Part shown: positions 11,259-23,460 of the stretch, piece after piece
Layout of the letters: the number at the start of each line of letters is the position of its first letter
How positions within the stretch are numbered: position 1 is the first letter of the stretch
Assembly: GCA_922989275.2 (NCBI GenBank)
Contig: OV277869.1
Coordinates: 19,354,189 to 19,418,188, forward strand
Reading direction: 5' to 3'
From: Gari tellinella
Lineage: Eukaryota > Mollusca > Bivalvia > Cardiida > Psammobiidae
Length of the DNA stretch: 64,000 bases
Made by a program: the position numbers and the translations under genes
Notes under the pieces: generated by a model
Told to the model about the DNA's origin: nothing
The model's input: only the letters and a program-made list of their open reading frames with translations
Database searches by the model: none

Positions 11259-12790
11259 TTGCACAAATACAGACTGGTATCTAAACAACTCAATAGAATT
11301 GCTTCACCACCGCTGCTGCCGTATCCGATTGATCAGGGAATGGACTGTATAAGAGTGGTTTACTGCATACATATGAGTTATATGATTTACCTCCCTTTAA
11401 TTCACAATATGCCATTCACTGCGTATCCTATAGATACATCAACTCTCGTATGTAAATGTATGTCCATAGCATATGTTAGGTAAAATCCCATAACAGGGAG
11501 CCTACATAATGACTATAATTGGTAAGATGCAAATTCCCCTGGTCAGTTCGGAGTGTTAGGACATCCAGTGTATATAATATAGCTGGTGGTGAAGCAATTC
11601 TATTGAGTTGTTTAGCTACCAGTCTGTATTTGTGCAATGTGTGTCTTAGCTAGGCGCTGCTGCCGTATCCATTTGATCAGGGAATGCACTGTATAAGAGT
11701 GGTTTACTGCATACATATGAGTTATATGATTTACCTCCCTTTAATTCACAATATGCCATTCACTGCGTATCCTATAGATACATCAACTCTCGTATGTAAA
11801 TGTATGTCTATACCATATGTTAGGTAAAATCCCATAACAGGGAGCCTACATAATGACTATAATTGGTAAGATGCAAATTCCCCTGGTCAGTTCGGAGTGT
11901 TAGGACATCCAGTGTATATAATATAGCTGGTGGTGAAGCAATTATATTGAGTTGTTTAGCTACCAGTCTGTATTTGTGCAATGTGTGTCTTAGCTAAGCG
12001 CTGCTGCCGTATCTGATTGATCAGGGAATGGACTGTATAAGAGTGGTTTACTGCATACATATGAGTTATATGATTTACCTCCCTTTAATACACAATATGC
12101 CATTCACTGCGTATCCTATAGATACATCAACTCTCGTATGTAAATGTATGTCTATAGCATATGTTAGGTAAAATCCCATAACAGGGAGCCTACATAATGA
12201 CTATAATTGGTAAGATGCAAATTCCCCTGGTCAGTTCGGAGTGTTAGGACATCCAGTGTATATAATATAGCTGGTGGTGAAGCAATTTTATTGAGTTGTT
12301 TAGCTACCAGTCTGTATTTGTGCAATGTGTGTATTAGCTAGGCGCTGCTGCCGTATCCGATTGATCAGGGAATGGACTGTATAAGAGTGGTTTACTGCAT
12401 ACATATGAGTTATATGATTTACCTCCCTTTAATTCACAATATGCCATTCACTGCGTATCCTATAGATACATCAACTCTCGTATGTAAATGTATGTCTATA
12501 GCATATGTTAGGTAAAATCCCATAACAGGGAGCCTACATAATGACTATAATTGGTAAGATGCAAATTCCCCTGGTCAGTTCGGAGTGTTAGGACATCCAG
12601 TGTATATAATATAGCTGGTGGTGAAGCAATTCTATTGAGTTGTTTAGCTACCAGTCTGTATTTGTGCAATGTGTGTCTTAGCTAGATGCTGCTGCCGTAT
12701 CCGATTGATCAGGGAATGGACTGTATAAGAGTGGTTTACTGCATACATATGAGTTATATGATTTACCTCCCTTTAATTCACAATATGCCA
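11259..12790. repeat. 344-bp tandem array, four full units plus a partial
   Basis: Units begin GCTGCTGCCGTATCC at about 11311, 11655, 11999, 12343 and 12687, so the period is 344 bp. The units look almost identical by eye, with only scattered substitutions. Each unit ends GGTGGTGAAGCAATTCTATT...CTGTATTTGTGCAATG. The first 53 bp of the array (11259-11311) are the reverse complement of that unit end. The last unit breaks off near 12788. No convincing gene lies in the unit. It probably arose by amplification inside an inverted-repeat element. Confidence 0.9.
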
Positions 12791-13065
12791 ATCAATTTTA
12801 GTCAATAAGAAAATGTTTACATTTCAAATCGTATTTGAAAAAATGAATATTTCAGAGAAACCTTTTCTAAATACAGTGGTTGTGCGTTCAGTTGTTGTAG
12901 TGAATTAAATAAAGATATGATAAATAAATAATCTCTAGAATTTATACAGTTGTTCAAATCATGTAGATCTAGAACTAGCTTTTCATTCAGCCATGTACAA
13001 TTCAGGAACTAGATCTGTCTTAAATAGAGAGTCCGGTAATAAATCACTTATTTCATATTTACTTC

Positions 13066-13195
13066 GGGAACATTCAAACCATTGTCCCTCGGTAGCAGGG
13101 AAGACCTTGAGGACTGTTGCCCTCGGCCGTTGGCCTCGGGCAACAGTTCTCAAGGTCTTCCCTGCTACCTCGGGTCAATGATTTGACTGTTCCCT
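13066..13195. mobile_element. Long perfect-stem palindrome
   Basis: GGTAGCAGGGAAGACCTTGA pairs with TCAAGGTCTTCCCTGCTACC around a CCTCGGCCGTTGGCCTCGG loop. Outer GAACATTCAAACCATTG and GTCAATGATTTGACTGTTC extend the stem. A half copy is at about 35275-35335 (GTATCAGGGAAGACTTTTGA). Confidence 0.65.
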
Positions 13196-13558
13196 CAGTA
13201 CCTATGAAACAAGTGTATACTGTTTCCACAATTGCTACATCATTTGTATTAAGGCACGTCAAGTATTGGAATGTTTCCATTTCCTTGCATCAGTTGATTA
13301 TTATCTAGTGTTCGCTGTTCAGGCATGTTTCCATTGGTACAGGTACATGTATGTCCCACTTTTTCGATCATTCGAAACAATGGTTACGTTATATTATTAT
13401 TTGAATTTTTATCTATTCATTTGTAAACATGCATACATATGTAGTTCAAAACTTTCAAAACTAAACTTTTCCTTCATTCTTATTCACAGCTGTTAATAAC
13501 TCTTGCAACAATGAAAGCCAATTTTACTACATTTGCAAATATATGTAGTTTTATTTGT

Positions 13559-13832
13559 TCCGGTGTAATGAAATAAAGTGACCCCCGTAATAGAGTGACC
13601 CCCCCCCCCGTCAAAATATTTCGACCGGGACATTTGCAAATATATGTAGTTTTATTTGTTCCGGTGTAATGAAATAAAGTGAACCCCCGTAATATAGTGA
13701 CCCCCCGGTTAAAATATTTCGACCTCCAGTCGAATTATTTTGCCTTTTTCTGAAATATTGCGACCGGGGGGTCGAAATATTTTAACAGGGGGGTCACTAT
13801 ATTACGGGGGGTCACTTTATTGCATTACACCG
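13559..13832. mobile_element. Foldback element with GTCACTTTATT ends
   Basis: CCGGTGTAATGAAATAAAGT at the left, present twice (about 13559 and 13660), faces CACTTTATTGCATTACACCG at the right. Inner parts GTCAAAATATTTCGACC and GGTCGAAATATTTTAAC continue the stem. A C9 tract is at about 13600. Confidence 0.65.
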
Positions 13833-14037
13833 GATTAGACTATATACAATGTATGTATGTAGGGATTGTACACAATCCAGACTGTTTTCCATCCTGATCA
13901 ATGTTCTATAAAAGAATAAAGAAGACCTAACACTTTTCTCAACTTCATCGGGCGACAGCTTTAGCGTACGGCAGTTATCTAATTACGAAAATAAATTCGC
14001 AGCAGTGGCAAAGAAACACACAACCCGCATACATATA

Positions 14038-16237
14038 CAGTGGAGAAACTGTTATTCTTTCCCACTAAGTGCGTTTTAAACGCGTTTGAAACGCGTTTGG
14101 AACGCGTTTAAAACGCGTTTAGTAAACGCGATTTATTTTCACTTATAAGTGCGTTTGTAAGTGCGTTTAAACGCACCTGTAAGTCAATAGTCAATTTATC
14201 GTTGCGCAGGTCATTTTTTATGCTTAAACAACGAAATAATGGTACTTTCTCACTCTGTACATGTACTTTAAAAAAGTCTTATATCTTGTTATAAGTTGTG
14301 CGGATTTTGTTTTGTAAAGCGATATATCGCAGTTGATCGTTAAATTCGACGATCTGTGTTTCGTTTAAAAATATGGTGGTGCTTTTTGTTCCAACCGAAA
14401 TATTTGTTAATTGCTTGGATTCAGATCAGTTGTTAATTTACTGAGCATCTGCTTCGAATCAATGTTAGGATCCAGATCAGACGCCGAGTTACTTTGATCA
14501 AATTGTGCACATTCTGATCTGTATTTTGTCCGTTTCACGAGCTGATCTGGATGTACACCAGTCGATTAATTATGAGCAGTTTCGTTCCAATGGCTCTTCA
14601 GCTAATTAATTATGATTATGATAGCTAATGTAAATCGTTGATTTGACGGACTGATCAAGATATGCACTATTTGATGCTGACACGGAGTAAATACATAGTT
14701 TATATAATCATGGGTTATAACAAGAATATACTATCATCTAAACGCCTACCTAATACCTGATCAGACGTTATTCCAGAGTCGAGTCCATAATATCCAACAT
14801 AATCATTAAATCACATGTATTGATGAGATGTAAATAAAGATTATATATATCTGTAAAGTATTACTGTACATGGTCAGACAGCAATATAATAATTGCTCAT
14901 CGTGTAACTACCCGACAGATTGTTGCGTCAGTAACCGGATATGGGGTAATAAAACGTCGGCTTATCAAAGTAAGTATACTCCTTATTAGGGGTGCGAGTC
15001 TGGGTCAACAGTTTTACTATTATACTGTCTAATCAAAGAAAAGGATACCTTCACAGTCCGAATACGGATAAGACTCGGCATCTCATCTTGAACCAAACAG
15101 TAAAAATAAAAATGGACTATTTCTCATCTACAGCCAAATCGCTAGTGTAAAATTATCAAGTTAAGTAGTTCTAATTTGACTTGATCAAAGCTGTCAGTTT
15201 GGATCCTGATGTATTGCCGATTTAACATTTTACTAATTTTACCCGTAACTCCCCCAACGTAATTGAAATTTGAAACGGTTTGGCGTAGATTCAAACCGTT
15301 TGCATAGAAATTAATATGATTTTAATCAATCTAATAACATTTAACAGTTAAGATCTCGTTGGAACGCCGAGTCACTCAGCATTATGATGGAGAACCAAAC
15401 TGTCTGATTTTTTTTTATCAAAATATTAATTCGTTCTATAACGTACATTAGTTTAGATCTTGATTAGATGGCGAACTTATCGGCGTTCATCTACATGTAC
15501 ATAGAAAATGTTTTCAAAGCTCACATAAAAATTGAGCGATATTGAGAAAATGCAGTATTTATTTGATCTTGACAAACTGCATACATGTAAGTGATGCAAT
15601 TTTCAAAGGGGAAGATTTATAAACTGTATCATTGATTGGAGCCAGATCAGACGACGAGTTACTAATCATTTGATCTGAACCAATGATTGGATCGATATCA
15701 TACTCGAGTTACTCAGGTCCTGGTCTACATCAATAATTCCATCCACATCAGACGCCGAGTTACTAAGCATGACTAGAATGTCAAATATTGGTGACTGCAT
15801 CAGAGTGACCATATATGGGAGATAGTAAAGCCTGACTTGGACACAGCAGGCATATCCTGTCAAGGCAAATTAGATATACATACACCCTGTCATACTGTAT
15901 ACACTCACAGTTTTATCTAGGCATACCACAGAATTATACACTTTTGTATAATTCCGTGGGCATACATGTAGCCATATAAAGGGTACTATAAACCCAGTGT
16001 ATTTATTTAAATACCTTTCGGGTTTTTTTAATTCGTATAATTGATCGGTCTCGATAGTAACAAAAGTATGCCGATTGAAACGCGCTTACAAAAAGAAAAA
16101 TCCACTTATAAACGCAAAATCCACTTATAAACGCTCAAACGCGTTTATCGTTTCGTTTGCGCATCGTTTGCGCATCGTTTGCGCATCGTTTACACATGCG
16201 TAAGCATAAACGGCAAAGAATAACAGTTTCTCCACTG
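14038..16237. mobile_element. 2.2-kb non-autonomous element with family A terminal inverted repeats
   Basis: The left end CAGTGGAGAAACTGTTATTC and the right end GAATAACAGTTTCTCCACTG are perfect inverted copies over 23 bp or more. Both sides carry TA (14036-14037 and 16238-16239). Subterminal zones are rich in GCGTTT/AAACGC words. The interior has at least six diverged copies of a GATCAGACGCCGAGTTACT motif (for example about 14467, 15645, 15738). No reading frame longer than 65 codons was seen, so no transposase. This is the longest family A member in the window and could be a relative of the source element or a composite. Confidence 0.75.
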
Positions 16238-16263
16238 TATCTACTCAAACAAAAGGCGTCCTA

Positions 16264-16500
16264 CAGTGGATAATACGTTATTCTTTCTTACATATCTGTG
16301 TATGCGCAAACGATTATTTCCATGGCTTACAGTAGAGCAAGATCAGTCCACAAATTACCAGACGGCTGATCAGATTCCAACTTCTTTGCCACTTACAGTG
16401 AAAGTAAAGTTCAATTTCAGGTTGTCAGTTTATACATTCTATGGACTTGCGTTTATGTTACGTTGCGTTTAAAAGGGAAAGTATATAATACTCTATCATG
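16264..16500. mobile_element. Family A MITE, old copy
   Basis: The terminus CAGTGGATAATACGTTATTC lies 26 bp from the 2.2-kb element. A weak centre (AGACGGCTGATCAGATTCCA) and GTTGCGTTTAAAAGGGAAAG follow near the right end. Confidence 0.55.
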
Positions 16501-16690
16501 AGTCTTCATCTAGGATTATAAGAATCCACCATGAGTGTTGATGTAGGATAAAAAATTCTCCCCTCAAGGGTTAGAAAATCCAAGCAGGGGCGAGGCTTGC
16601 CGAGTCCCTGCGTAAATTTTCTGACCCGAGGGGGGGGGGGGGGGGGGGGGGGAGAGATCCCTACCCTACATCAACAAAACGAATGGTGGA
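16500..16690. mobile_element. Foldback with 23-base G tract
   Basis: ATCCACCATGAGTGTTGATG and CATCAACAAAACGAATGGTG are inverted, as are CTCAAGGGTTAGAAAATCC and the counterpart TTTTCTGACCCGAG. A run of 23 G lies at 16630-16652. Confidence 0.6.
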
Positions 16691-16959
16691 TTTTTTTCTC
16701 CTAATTAAATCATTAAACATGATACCAATAAGGAAATAATTGCATTGTGTGTGCACTTTTTCCGCCAAAACATGACGTTGTTTATAGTAACGTCATCAGA
16801 AATGACGTCATTTAGTTACCCGCGTCATGCAGCGCTTGTGCATGGTTAAACTGGGCAAGCAATAAAAGAAGTCACGTGGTATGAGGGATAGAGTGATTCC
16901 CCATGGGGAAAATCCCTATCCAACATAGGCGAAAATGGGAGAAAAGAGTACCGGTATCT

Positions 16960-18600
16960 CAACTAAGGGTCAGAAATTTCCACAGGGACGAGTCCCTGCT
17001 TTGATATTTACGGTGAGATAGATGAACTGGCAAATGTTTGTTTGTTTCTTCATTTATTTAACTAAATGTAGATGTAATATCTAGTAAGTTGGTCAAACAT
17101 CCAAGTTGAATATAGCGTCGTGCCAGTAGTATCTCTTTTATTAAGTCGTCGTATTTAGAGTTTGATAAAAATTGATATCAAGCATTGTAATAATTATGTA
17201 GTATGATTTTAGATTTTGTGGTATCAGATAGATAAGGGGGTATTAACTTGACGATGCTAACTGAGGGCTATACTTAGGCATGAAAATAACATAGATGTGA
17301 CTTCTGTCTACAATTGACACGGCCTGTTTTTGACAGTCTAATTAAATCAATAAAAATATACCTAATGCGAAGTGTTTAATCAAGATCTGAATTATGATTT
17401 GAAACAAAACAGGCATAAAGAAATACAAATTCCGCTCTTATAGCGACTGCCCAGTACTTTCTCAGATGTGTTCGTCTTCCCGATTAGATCTAGATCTACA
17501 CAATATATGTTACTCGCTATAAATATTCCACTTACGGTGCTAGCAAACTTTCAACGATCACGACTGGTAGTGTTTACACCGATGAGTTCATATCGTCTAA
17601 TTATTACATAGCGAATCATACGAGTATATACAAGTAACAAATAACACCAGTTTGATAAATGCTGGACCATTAAATGATAAAATACGAATACAAAGAAACT
17701 CACTTATACAACGAAATTGGTTATAACAACACTAACTTTATTCATTTCTAACAAACGAACAGTAAAATCGACCTGATACCGAACTTTTGATATTGAAAAA
17801 GAAATCAAAAGGTCCAGAGGACTTTATTATAAGTGAGATTCACTATAGTCGATATTATTTAAACCGATGTCGCTAGGTGAGTCTTGGGTTGATGTATACG
17901 CTACAAATACGTTAATAAAATGCGGGAATTGAATTATGATTAAATACTCGATCAAACTTTATTTAAATTGTGCGTGGTTGGCCGTCGGAAATATTTAGAT
18001 GAATGTCAGAATGTTATTCGGTTTTCTTATAGCACTTGCGATTCCGGTCGCCATTGTTTATCACGTTACACCCAAGGTACATTTATCTTTGATGGCCTAA
18101 AATCGTTTTTGGGGTGTGTACATGGGATAATAACATCTTCCTCACTGTGGACATATTTTTTTGGTTGTAAACCAAGTTCTAAGGCATGTGGGGGCATGAT
18201 ACACTGATTGTTGTTCGGATCATCCTTCTCTAACTCTAAAAACATTATACGAGATATGTACATGTACGTATTTGTTTGCAGAATTTCAGTAGATATCAGT
18301 TCCTAAAATGAGTTAGTTACAAAGTTTTATTTTATATTTAGTGTGTAGACATTACCAAATACAGTAACTTGTCATCGACTTAACACATTCTACACTATAT
18401 ACAAGTGTACCTATACAGAGTTTACATAACTTTTGCTCCGAGGACTCTTAAAGTATTAGAGTTTTCACTGTTTGTCACGTAGCACAATATTACAAAAGAA
18501 CCCTAAATAGTTAACAATAGACTAGACTTATTAGAAACTGTAGTTGTTAAATGTTTCTGTGGTGATTACTGGTATGTATATGATCTTTCAGAACATTCGA
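16960..18600. other. No gene or clear repeat recognised
   Basis: The stretch is AT-rich with short reading frames only. A weak AATAACATCTTCCTCACTG at about 18128 is an isolated family A terminus. I see no domain or exon signal. Confidence 0.4.
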
Positions 18601-18630
18601 TGTCATCATCAATACCATTGTTTGGATATA

Positions 18631-18865
18631 CAGTGCAGAATCCGTTAATATTCAGCTAAAACAATTAGTTTCATTCCATTGCAAACAATTTGGAGCCAGA
18701 TTAGACGTCAGGTTACCCGGCGTCTGATCAGGTCCCAAACTGTTTACCACTCAGATTAAAATGAATACATGTAGTCAGGTTGTTAAAAACTGTTATTTTC
18801 TACATTGTATTGCGATGCGTTTTGTTTGCGTTTAAGCTGGAAATATCAACGTTTGCAGCAATGTA
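18631..18865. mobile_element. Family A MITE
   Basis: The left end is CAGTGCAGAATCCGTTAATA after TA. The hairpin (GACGTCAGG / TTACCCGGCGTCTGATCAGG) and CCACTCAGATTAAAATGAAT are clear. The right end is diverged. Confidence 0.7.
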
Positions 18866-20037
18866 CTGACATTACATTACATGTATTTGATATTTTCAAA
18901 GATATTGCTCCCCCGAAAAGCAATGACCACATACACATTGTTGTTTTCTTATCAACATCAGTTCTACTATTAGGATTTCCCGGGAACACAACAAACAATG
19001 TCAACGCATGCGCATGACAAAATGACTGTATTATGCACGTGTTGATAGTTTGTTTTACTTATTCTGTCAGTCAAACAGTTTGTAGCCTAGTCATCGAATT
19101 TTTGTATATTTGATCTGGTTCCAACTTGTTTTCACTGGACAATATTTATCATAGTACATGTACAAAAACGCTTAGTTTGGTCCACTGTATCACCGATACT
19201 ATCAACAATGACGTCCTTTTTAGCGAAAACATATGGCAATTGCATCATTTCAATATTACAATAATCACTTTCTTCCGTGGGATTTCATATATTTTATGAT
19301 TGAATTTTGCTTTTAGTTTTCTTATTAAACTTTTAAACAATGTGATTGATAAAGCATTACATCATTATGTCAGTTTAAACCAGTTTATATACTGACTAGA
19401 TGTCTTATTATTAATTGTCTGATCAGGATAAAAGTGTTTGCTAATACCTATTCTTCGGAACATAGCAGTTAAAGGTTTAACGTACCATAAAACAAGAAAT
19501 GTCAATACGACAGCTTACATGTGGAGTGTTTCAGTAGCATGTTTTGGTTGAAAGCTTGTTGCCTCTGGTCGTAAAACTGAAAATGAGCTAGCTATGTAAT
19601 TATCGAAATGTCTCCCGACGGACGACAGCAATGGGATAGTGTTCATGTATGTTTGGTATACCACCTAATGGAATTGCTACAATTTCATTAATAAAAGTAG
19701 TCCACCAATAAAGTGCCATGAACATGAAACCTTCCGCCCAATGAAATTCCATTGCAAACTACTGTATCTGGCACTGATAAAGTCCACTGCGCGTAGACAC
19801 TAATTATGATTTCCCGAAGAAAAAAACGAGTCCTAAAGTGAATATCAATAAGCCTCTAAGTGTTTGCTCTTGGTACGAGTATTTTAAAATCCTTTGGCAA
19901 GGTAGCTCATATTGTCAAATTAAGATCTCAATGACGTGAGGCAAATATACAAATTTGAATTGGAGACGTAAACTTTTTTTAATAAGAAACTTAATTGTTT
20001 AACTCCTTCGGCTCGACATCACTATCGTATGAAAGCA

Positions 20038-20106
20038 GTTTGCATCCAGATCAGACACCGCCTTACGCGTCGTCTGATCAGGATCCGAACTGTTGGTCTC
20101 TCATAT
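20038..20106. repeat. GATCAGACGCC-type palindrome without A termini
   Basis: GCATCCAGATCAGACACCGC and CGTCGTCTGATCAGGATCC form a hairpin like that of families A and B, but the flanks do not match either. A similar isolated core lies at about 50098-50160. Confidence 0.5.
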
Positions 20107-20624
20107 AAACGCCTTTAAACTCAAATCACCTTCACTTCTAGAACTCAGACATAAAGGCAGACTATAATTTTGAAATCAGACAATAGTAAGGCAGTGACTG
20201 TGCTATGCGGATAATGAGGTCACGGTGGCAGTGATATAGTTAAAAGTTTAACAGGTTGCATTTTGAGCTGATTACGGATATCTCGGAATAATAAGCTTTT
20301 TGAACCAATTTAGATATACAAACCATTCTTTGGAAAACGATAGATAACTCTTTTTGTGAAGTTGACGTGATTCAGCTGTGTCTGAGTAACCTCCCGTAAT
20401 CAGTCTATTTTCACGTTTTAATCCCTTTACTGTCATGGTGCCATCTGCTTTAAACAAAATAGTGTCGCCTGTTTTATTTCACAAATATATATGATAGATA
20501 AATTGACTAAAGTATTATCGTAATGAGTGTCAAACAATTCGATTCTGGACAGACGCCGCTTGGAAGTTCAATACCCGTCCATATAAAGGCCTAAAATCTC
20601 TCATAACCTGCCCAAGCCACTTTT

Positions 20625-20990
20625 AAAAACAATTCCCATATTCTAGCAGATGGTAGCTTAAAGCAGGCTGAAAGTAAAACAGAATGCACCTTAACTCATT
20701 GAGCCCTAGTGACGCATATATGCGTACTTTACCAAAAGGATACCTGTTAAGAGTACACTGGTCTAATCCAAACAGTGAAGTACCTGATTAGAGAGCCCTC
20801 TTATCAGGGACTTCACCGTGTGTCATATTGCAATATATTATAAAAAAAAACAACCTTAAATAGTCTTAAATGGACCAGCCTTTATTGTAAACTGGAATTG
20901 TCCATTGGAAGTTTCAGGGATAATGAGTTAAGGCGCATTCTGCTTTACTTTCAACCTGCATTAAGCGGATACCTGTCTGGAAAGGCCGTC
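20625..20990. mobile_element. Family C MITE split by a family D insertion
   Basis: The left half ends GTAAAACAGAATGCACC at 20690 and the right half resumes GGCGCATTCTGCTTTACTTT at 20932. Together they form the usual family C hairpin, whose centre is TTAA. Between them is a D element with TTAA on both sides. Outer ends are approximate. Confidence 0.75.
20695..20927. mobile_element. Family D MITE inserted in family C, TTAA duplication
   Basis: It is flanked by TTAA at 20691-20694 and 20928-20931, with ends CTCATTGAGCCC and GGGATAATGAG. The internal hairpin is AACAGTGAAGTACCTGATTA / TCAGGGACTTCACCGTG. It is in reverse orientation to the copy at 23798-24043. A TTAA target is the known signature of piggyBac-type elements. 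Confidence 0.8.
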
Positions 20991-21019
20991 TGATGTGTAG
21001 AAGTTACTGTGTAGAGATA

Positions 21020-21250
21020 TTTTAAATTTGTCTACGATTCGGGGGCATATAGTTTTTGTCATGTCTGTTGGTTTGTCTGTCCGTCCGTCCGTCCGTCTGT
21101 CTGAGCGCACGAAAGGTCCTTTGTTGGGTAGGGAGAACAAAATATTCCATTCATTCCGTGATTGCCCTATTGTTATTGTTGGGTATATTAGTGTACTGTT
21201 GGGTACTTTTAAACAAAAAATATACCAAACAAATGTCAAACTGTGAGAAC
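21020..21250 (+). repeat. CCGT microsatellite and adjacent dispersed repeat
   Basis: A short (CCGT)n run is followed by GAGCGCACGAAAGGTCCTTT and TTGGGTAGGGAGAACA. The same block recurs almost unchanged at about 31320-31500. In both places it leads into a tandem array. Confidence 0.75.
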
Positions 21251-22870
21251 GTCTGTGCCAAAAACCTTAACCTTGGCTATAACTCTTGCATTTTTGTACC
21301 TAGGCCTTTTATACTTGGCATGTGTCTTTCCTGTATCAAGACCTTTCCAACCATACAACACTTTTTGACCTTGTGACCTTGACCTTGACATTTGACCTAC
21401 TTTTGTAAAAAATCTTAAAATGGCTATAACATTTGCACCAGTTGGCCCAGGGCTTTCATATTTTGTATGTATATTTCTTGTGTCTAGGCCTTCCCAACCA
21501 TACCAACATCTTTGACAATGTCACCTTGACCTTCACCAATGACCTATTTAATCAAACTTTAACCAAAAACCTTAACCTTGGCTATAACTTTTGCATTTTT
21601 GAACCTCGGCCTTTTATACTTATCATGTGTATTTCTCATGGCAAGACCTTGCCAACCATATAAAACTTTTTGACCTTGTGACCTTGACCTTGGTATTTTA
21701 CCTACCTCTGTAATTTTTTTTAAATGGCTTTAACATTTGCACCAGTTGGCCCAGGGCTTTCATATTTTGTATGTATATTTCTTGTGTCAAGACCTTTCCA
21801 ACCATACCAACATATTTGACCTTGCGACCTACACCTTTACCTTTGACCTATTTAATCAAACTTTAACCAAAAACCTTAACCTTGGCTATAACTTTTGCAT
21901 TTTTGCACCTGGGCATTTTATACTTGGCATGTGTATTCCTCATGGCAAGACCTTTCCAACCATATACCACTTTTTGACCTTGACCTTGACATTTGACCTT
22001 CTTTTGTAAAAATCTTTAAATTGCTATAACATTTGCACCAGTTAGCATAGGGCTTTAATATTTTGTATGTATATGTTTTGTGTCAAGACCTTTCCTACCA
22101 TACCAATATATTTGACCATGTGACTTTGACCTTCACCTTTGACCTATTTAATCAAACTTTAACCAAAAACCTTAACATTGGCTATAACTTTTGCATTTTT
22201 GAACCTGGGCCTTTTATACTTGGCATGTGTATTCTTCATGGCAATACCTTTCCAACCATTTAAAACTGTTTGACCTTGTGACCTTGACATTTGACCTACT
22301 TTTGTAAAAATCTTAAATGGCTTTAACATTTGCACCAGTTGGCCCAGGGCTTTAATATTTTGTATGTATATTTCTTGTGTCAAGACCTTTCCAACCATAC
22401 CAACATCTTTGACCATGTGACCTTGACCTCGATCTTTGACCTATTTAATCAAACTTTAACCAAAAACCTTAACCTTGGATATAACTTTTGCATTTTTGCA
22501 CCTTGGCCTTTTATACTTGACATGTGTTTTCCCTTTCTAACCATACAAAACTTTTTGACCTTGTGCCCTTGACATTTGACCTACTTTTGTTGAAATCTTT
22601 AAATGGCTATAACGTTTGCACCAGTAGGCCTACGGCTTTCATATTTTGTTTATATATTTCTTGTGTCAAGACCTTTCCCACCATACCTACGTTTTTGCCC
22701 TTGTGACCTTGACCTTTGACCTTTATTTGTATAAATCTTTATACGCCTATAACATTTGAACCAGTAGGCCTAGAGCTTCCATACTTTATATGTTTCTTGT
22801 GTTAAGACTTCTCCAACCATGCCAATGTTTCATTTACCCTACGACCATGACTTTTGACCTACTTTTGCAA
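21250..22870. repeat. Approximately 300-bp tandem array rich in TGACCT half-sites
   Basis: The phrase AACCTTAACCTTGG recurs at about 21262, 21567, 21869, 22167 and 22463, giving a period near 300 bp and five units plus a decayed sixth. Each unit has two sub-blocks with AAGACCTTTCCAACCATA and one or more TGACCTTGACC clusters. Reading frames of 66-90 codons inside it are products of the repetition, not genes. Confidence 0.85.
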
Positions 22871-23165
22871 ATAAGCATTACATTACAGAACATGATGCTG
22901 GCGGGGGGCATTAGTGTTTCACAAACACATTGATTTTCATCTGATCATCACCAAACTTTCTGAAAATGTTTGTAGACATAAAATGGAGACCAATTTGGAT
23001 AACCAGCGGCACCAATTTATGCTAGGCCCTTTGGAGTAATGGCCCTTGAAGTCCTCAAAATGGCGCTCCACTACAGTTTCAGCTCTCTAACTTTTACGTT
23101 TGATAGTCTGGATTCCCCTCCCTGTATCATCGGGGGCATTCGTGTAACTGGGACACGCTCTTGTT
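22870..23165. repeat. Tail of the tandem-repeat unit
   Basis: GGGGGGCATTAGTGTTTCAC and CATCGGGGGCATTCGTGTAA bracket about 250 bp that appear to be the repeat's right-hand border. No coding potential was seen. Confidence 0.4.
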
Positions 23166-23334
23166 CTTCATTTTTAGCTTAAATTCGCAATTTATAAGCT
23201 TTATTTGATTAGATGTATTAAGGAATTAAAGTACATATAGTTTGGGTTGTTTTAAAGTAGTTTAGGCAGGTTTGGAGTGGTTTCGGGAGGTTTTGTGTCT
23301 TTAGACGGGGCCCGTTCAATTTTGTCGGCAAAAA

Positions 23335-23460
23335 CAGTGGAGAAGATTATTCTTTCCCGTTTGAACAAACACAAAAGATTGTCGAAAAAGTTAGCTGTTT
23401 TCAAAGTATGACGAATTATTTCATAAACAAGTTTATTAAGAAAATAACATTTCTCCACTG
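23335..23460. mobile_element. 126-bp family A MITE without hairpin
   Basis: CAGTGGAGAAGATTATTCTT and GAAAATAACATTTCTCCACTG are inverted termini, but the central palindrome is absent. It is the shortest copy and suggests an internal deletion. A 90-codon reverse-strand frame that covers it is not a gene. Confidence 0.75.

Noticed and set aside
11311..12790. CRISPR-like array
   Set aside because: The repeat unit is 344 bp with no unique spacers; it is an ordinary tandem array in animal DNA.
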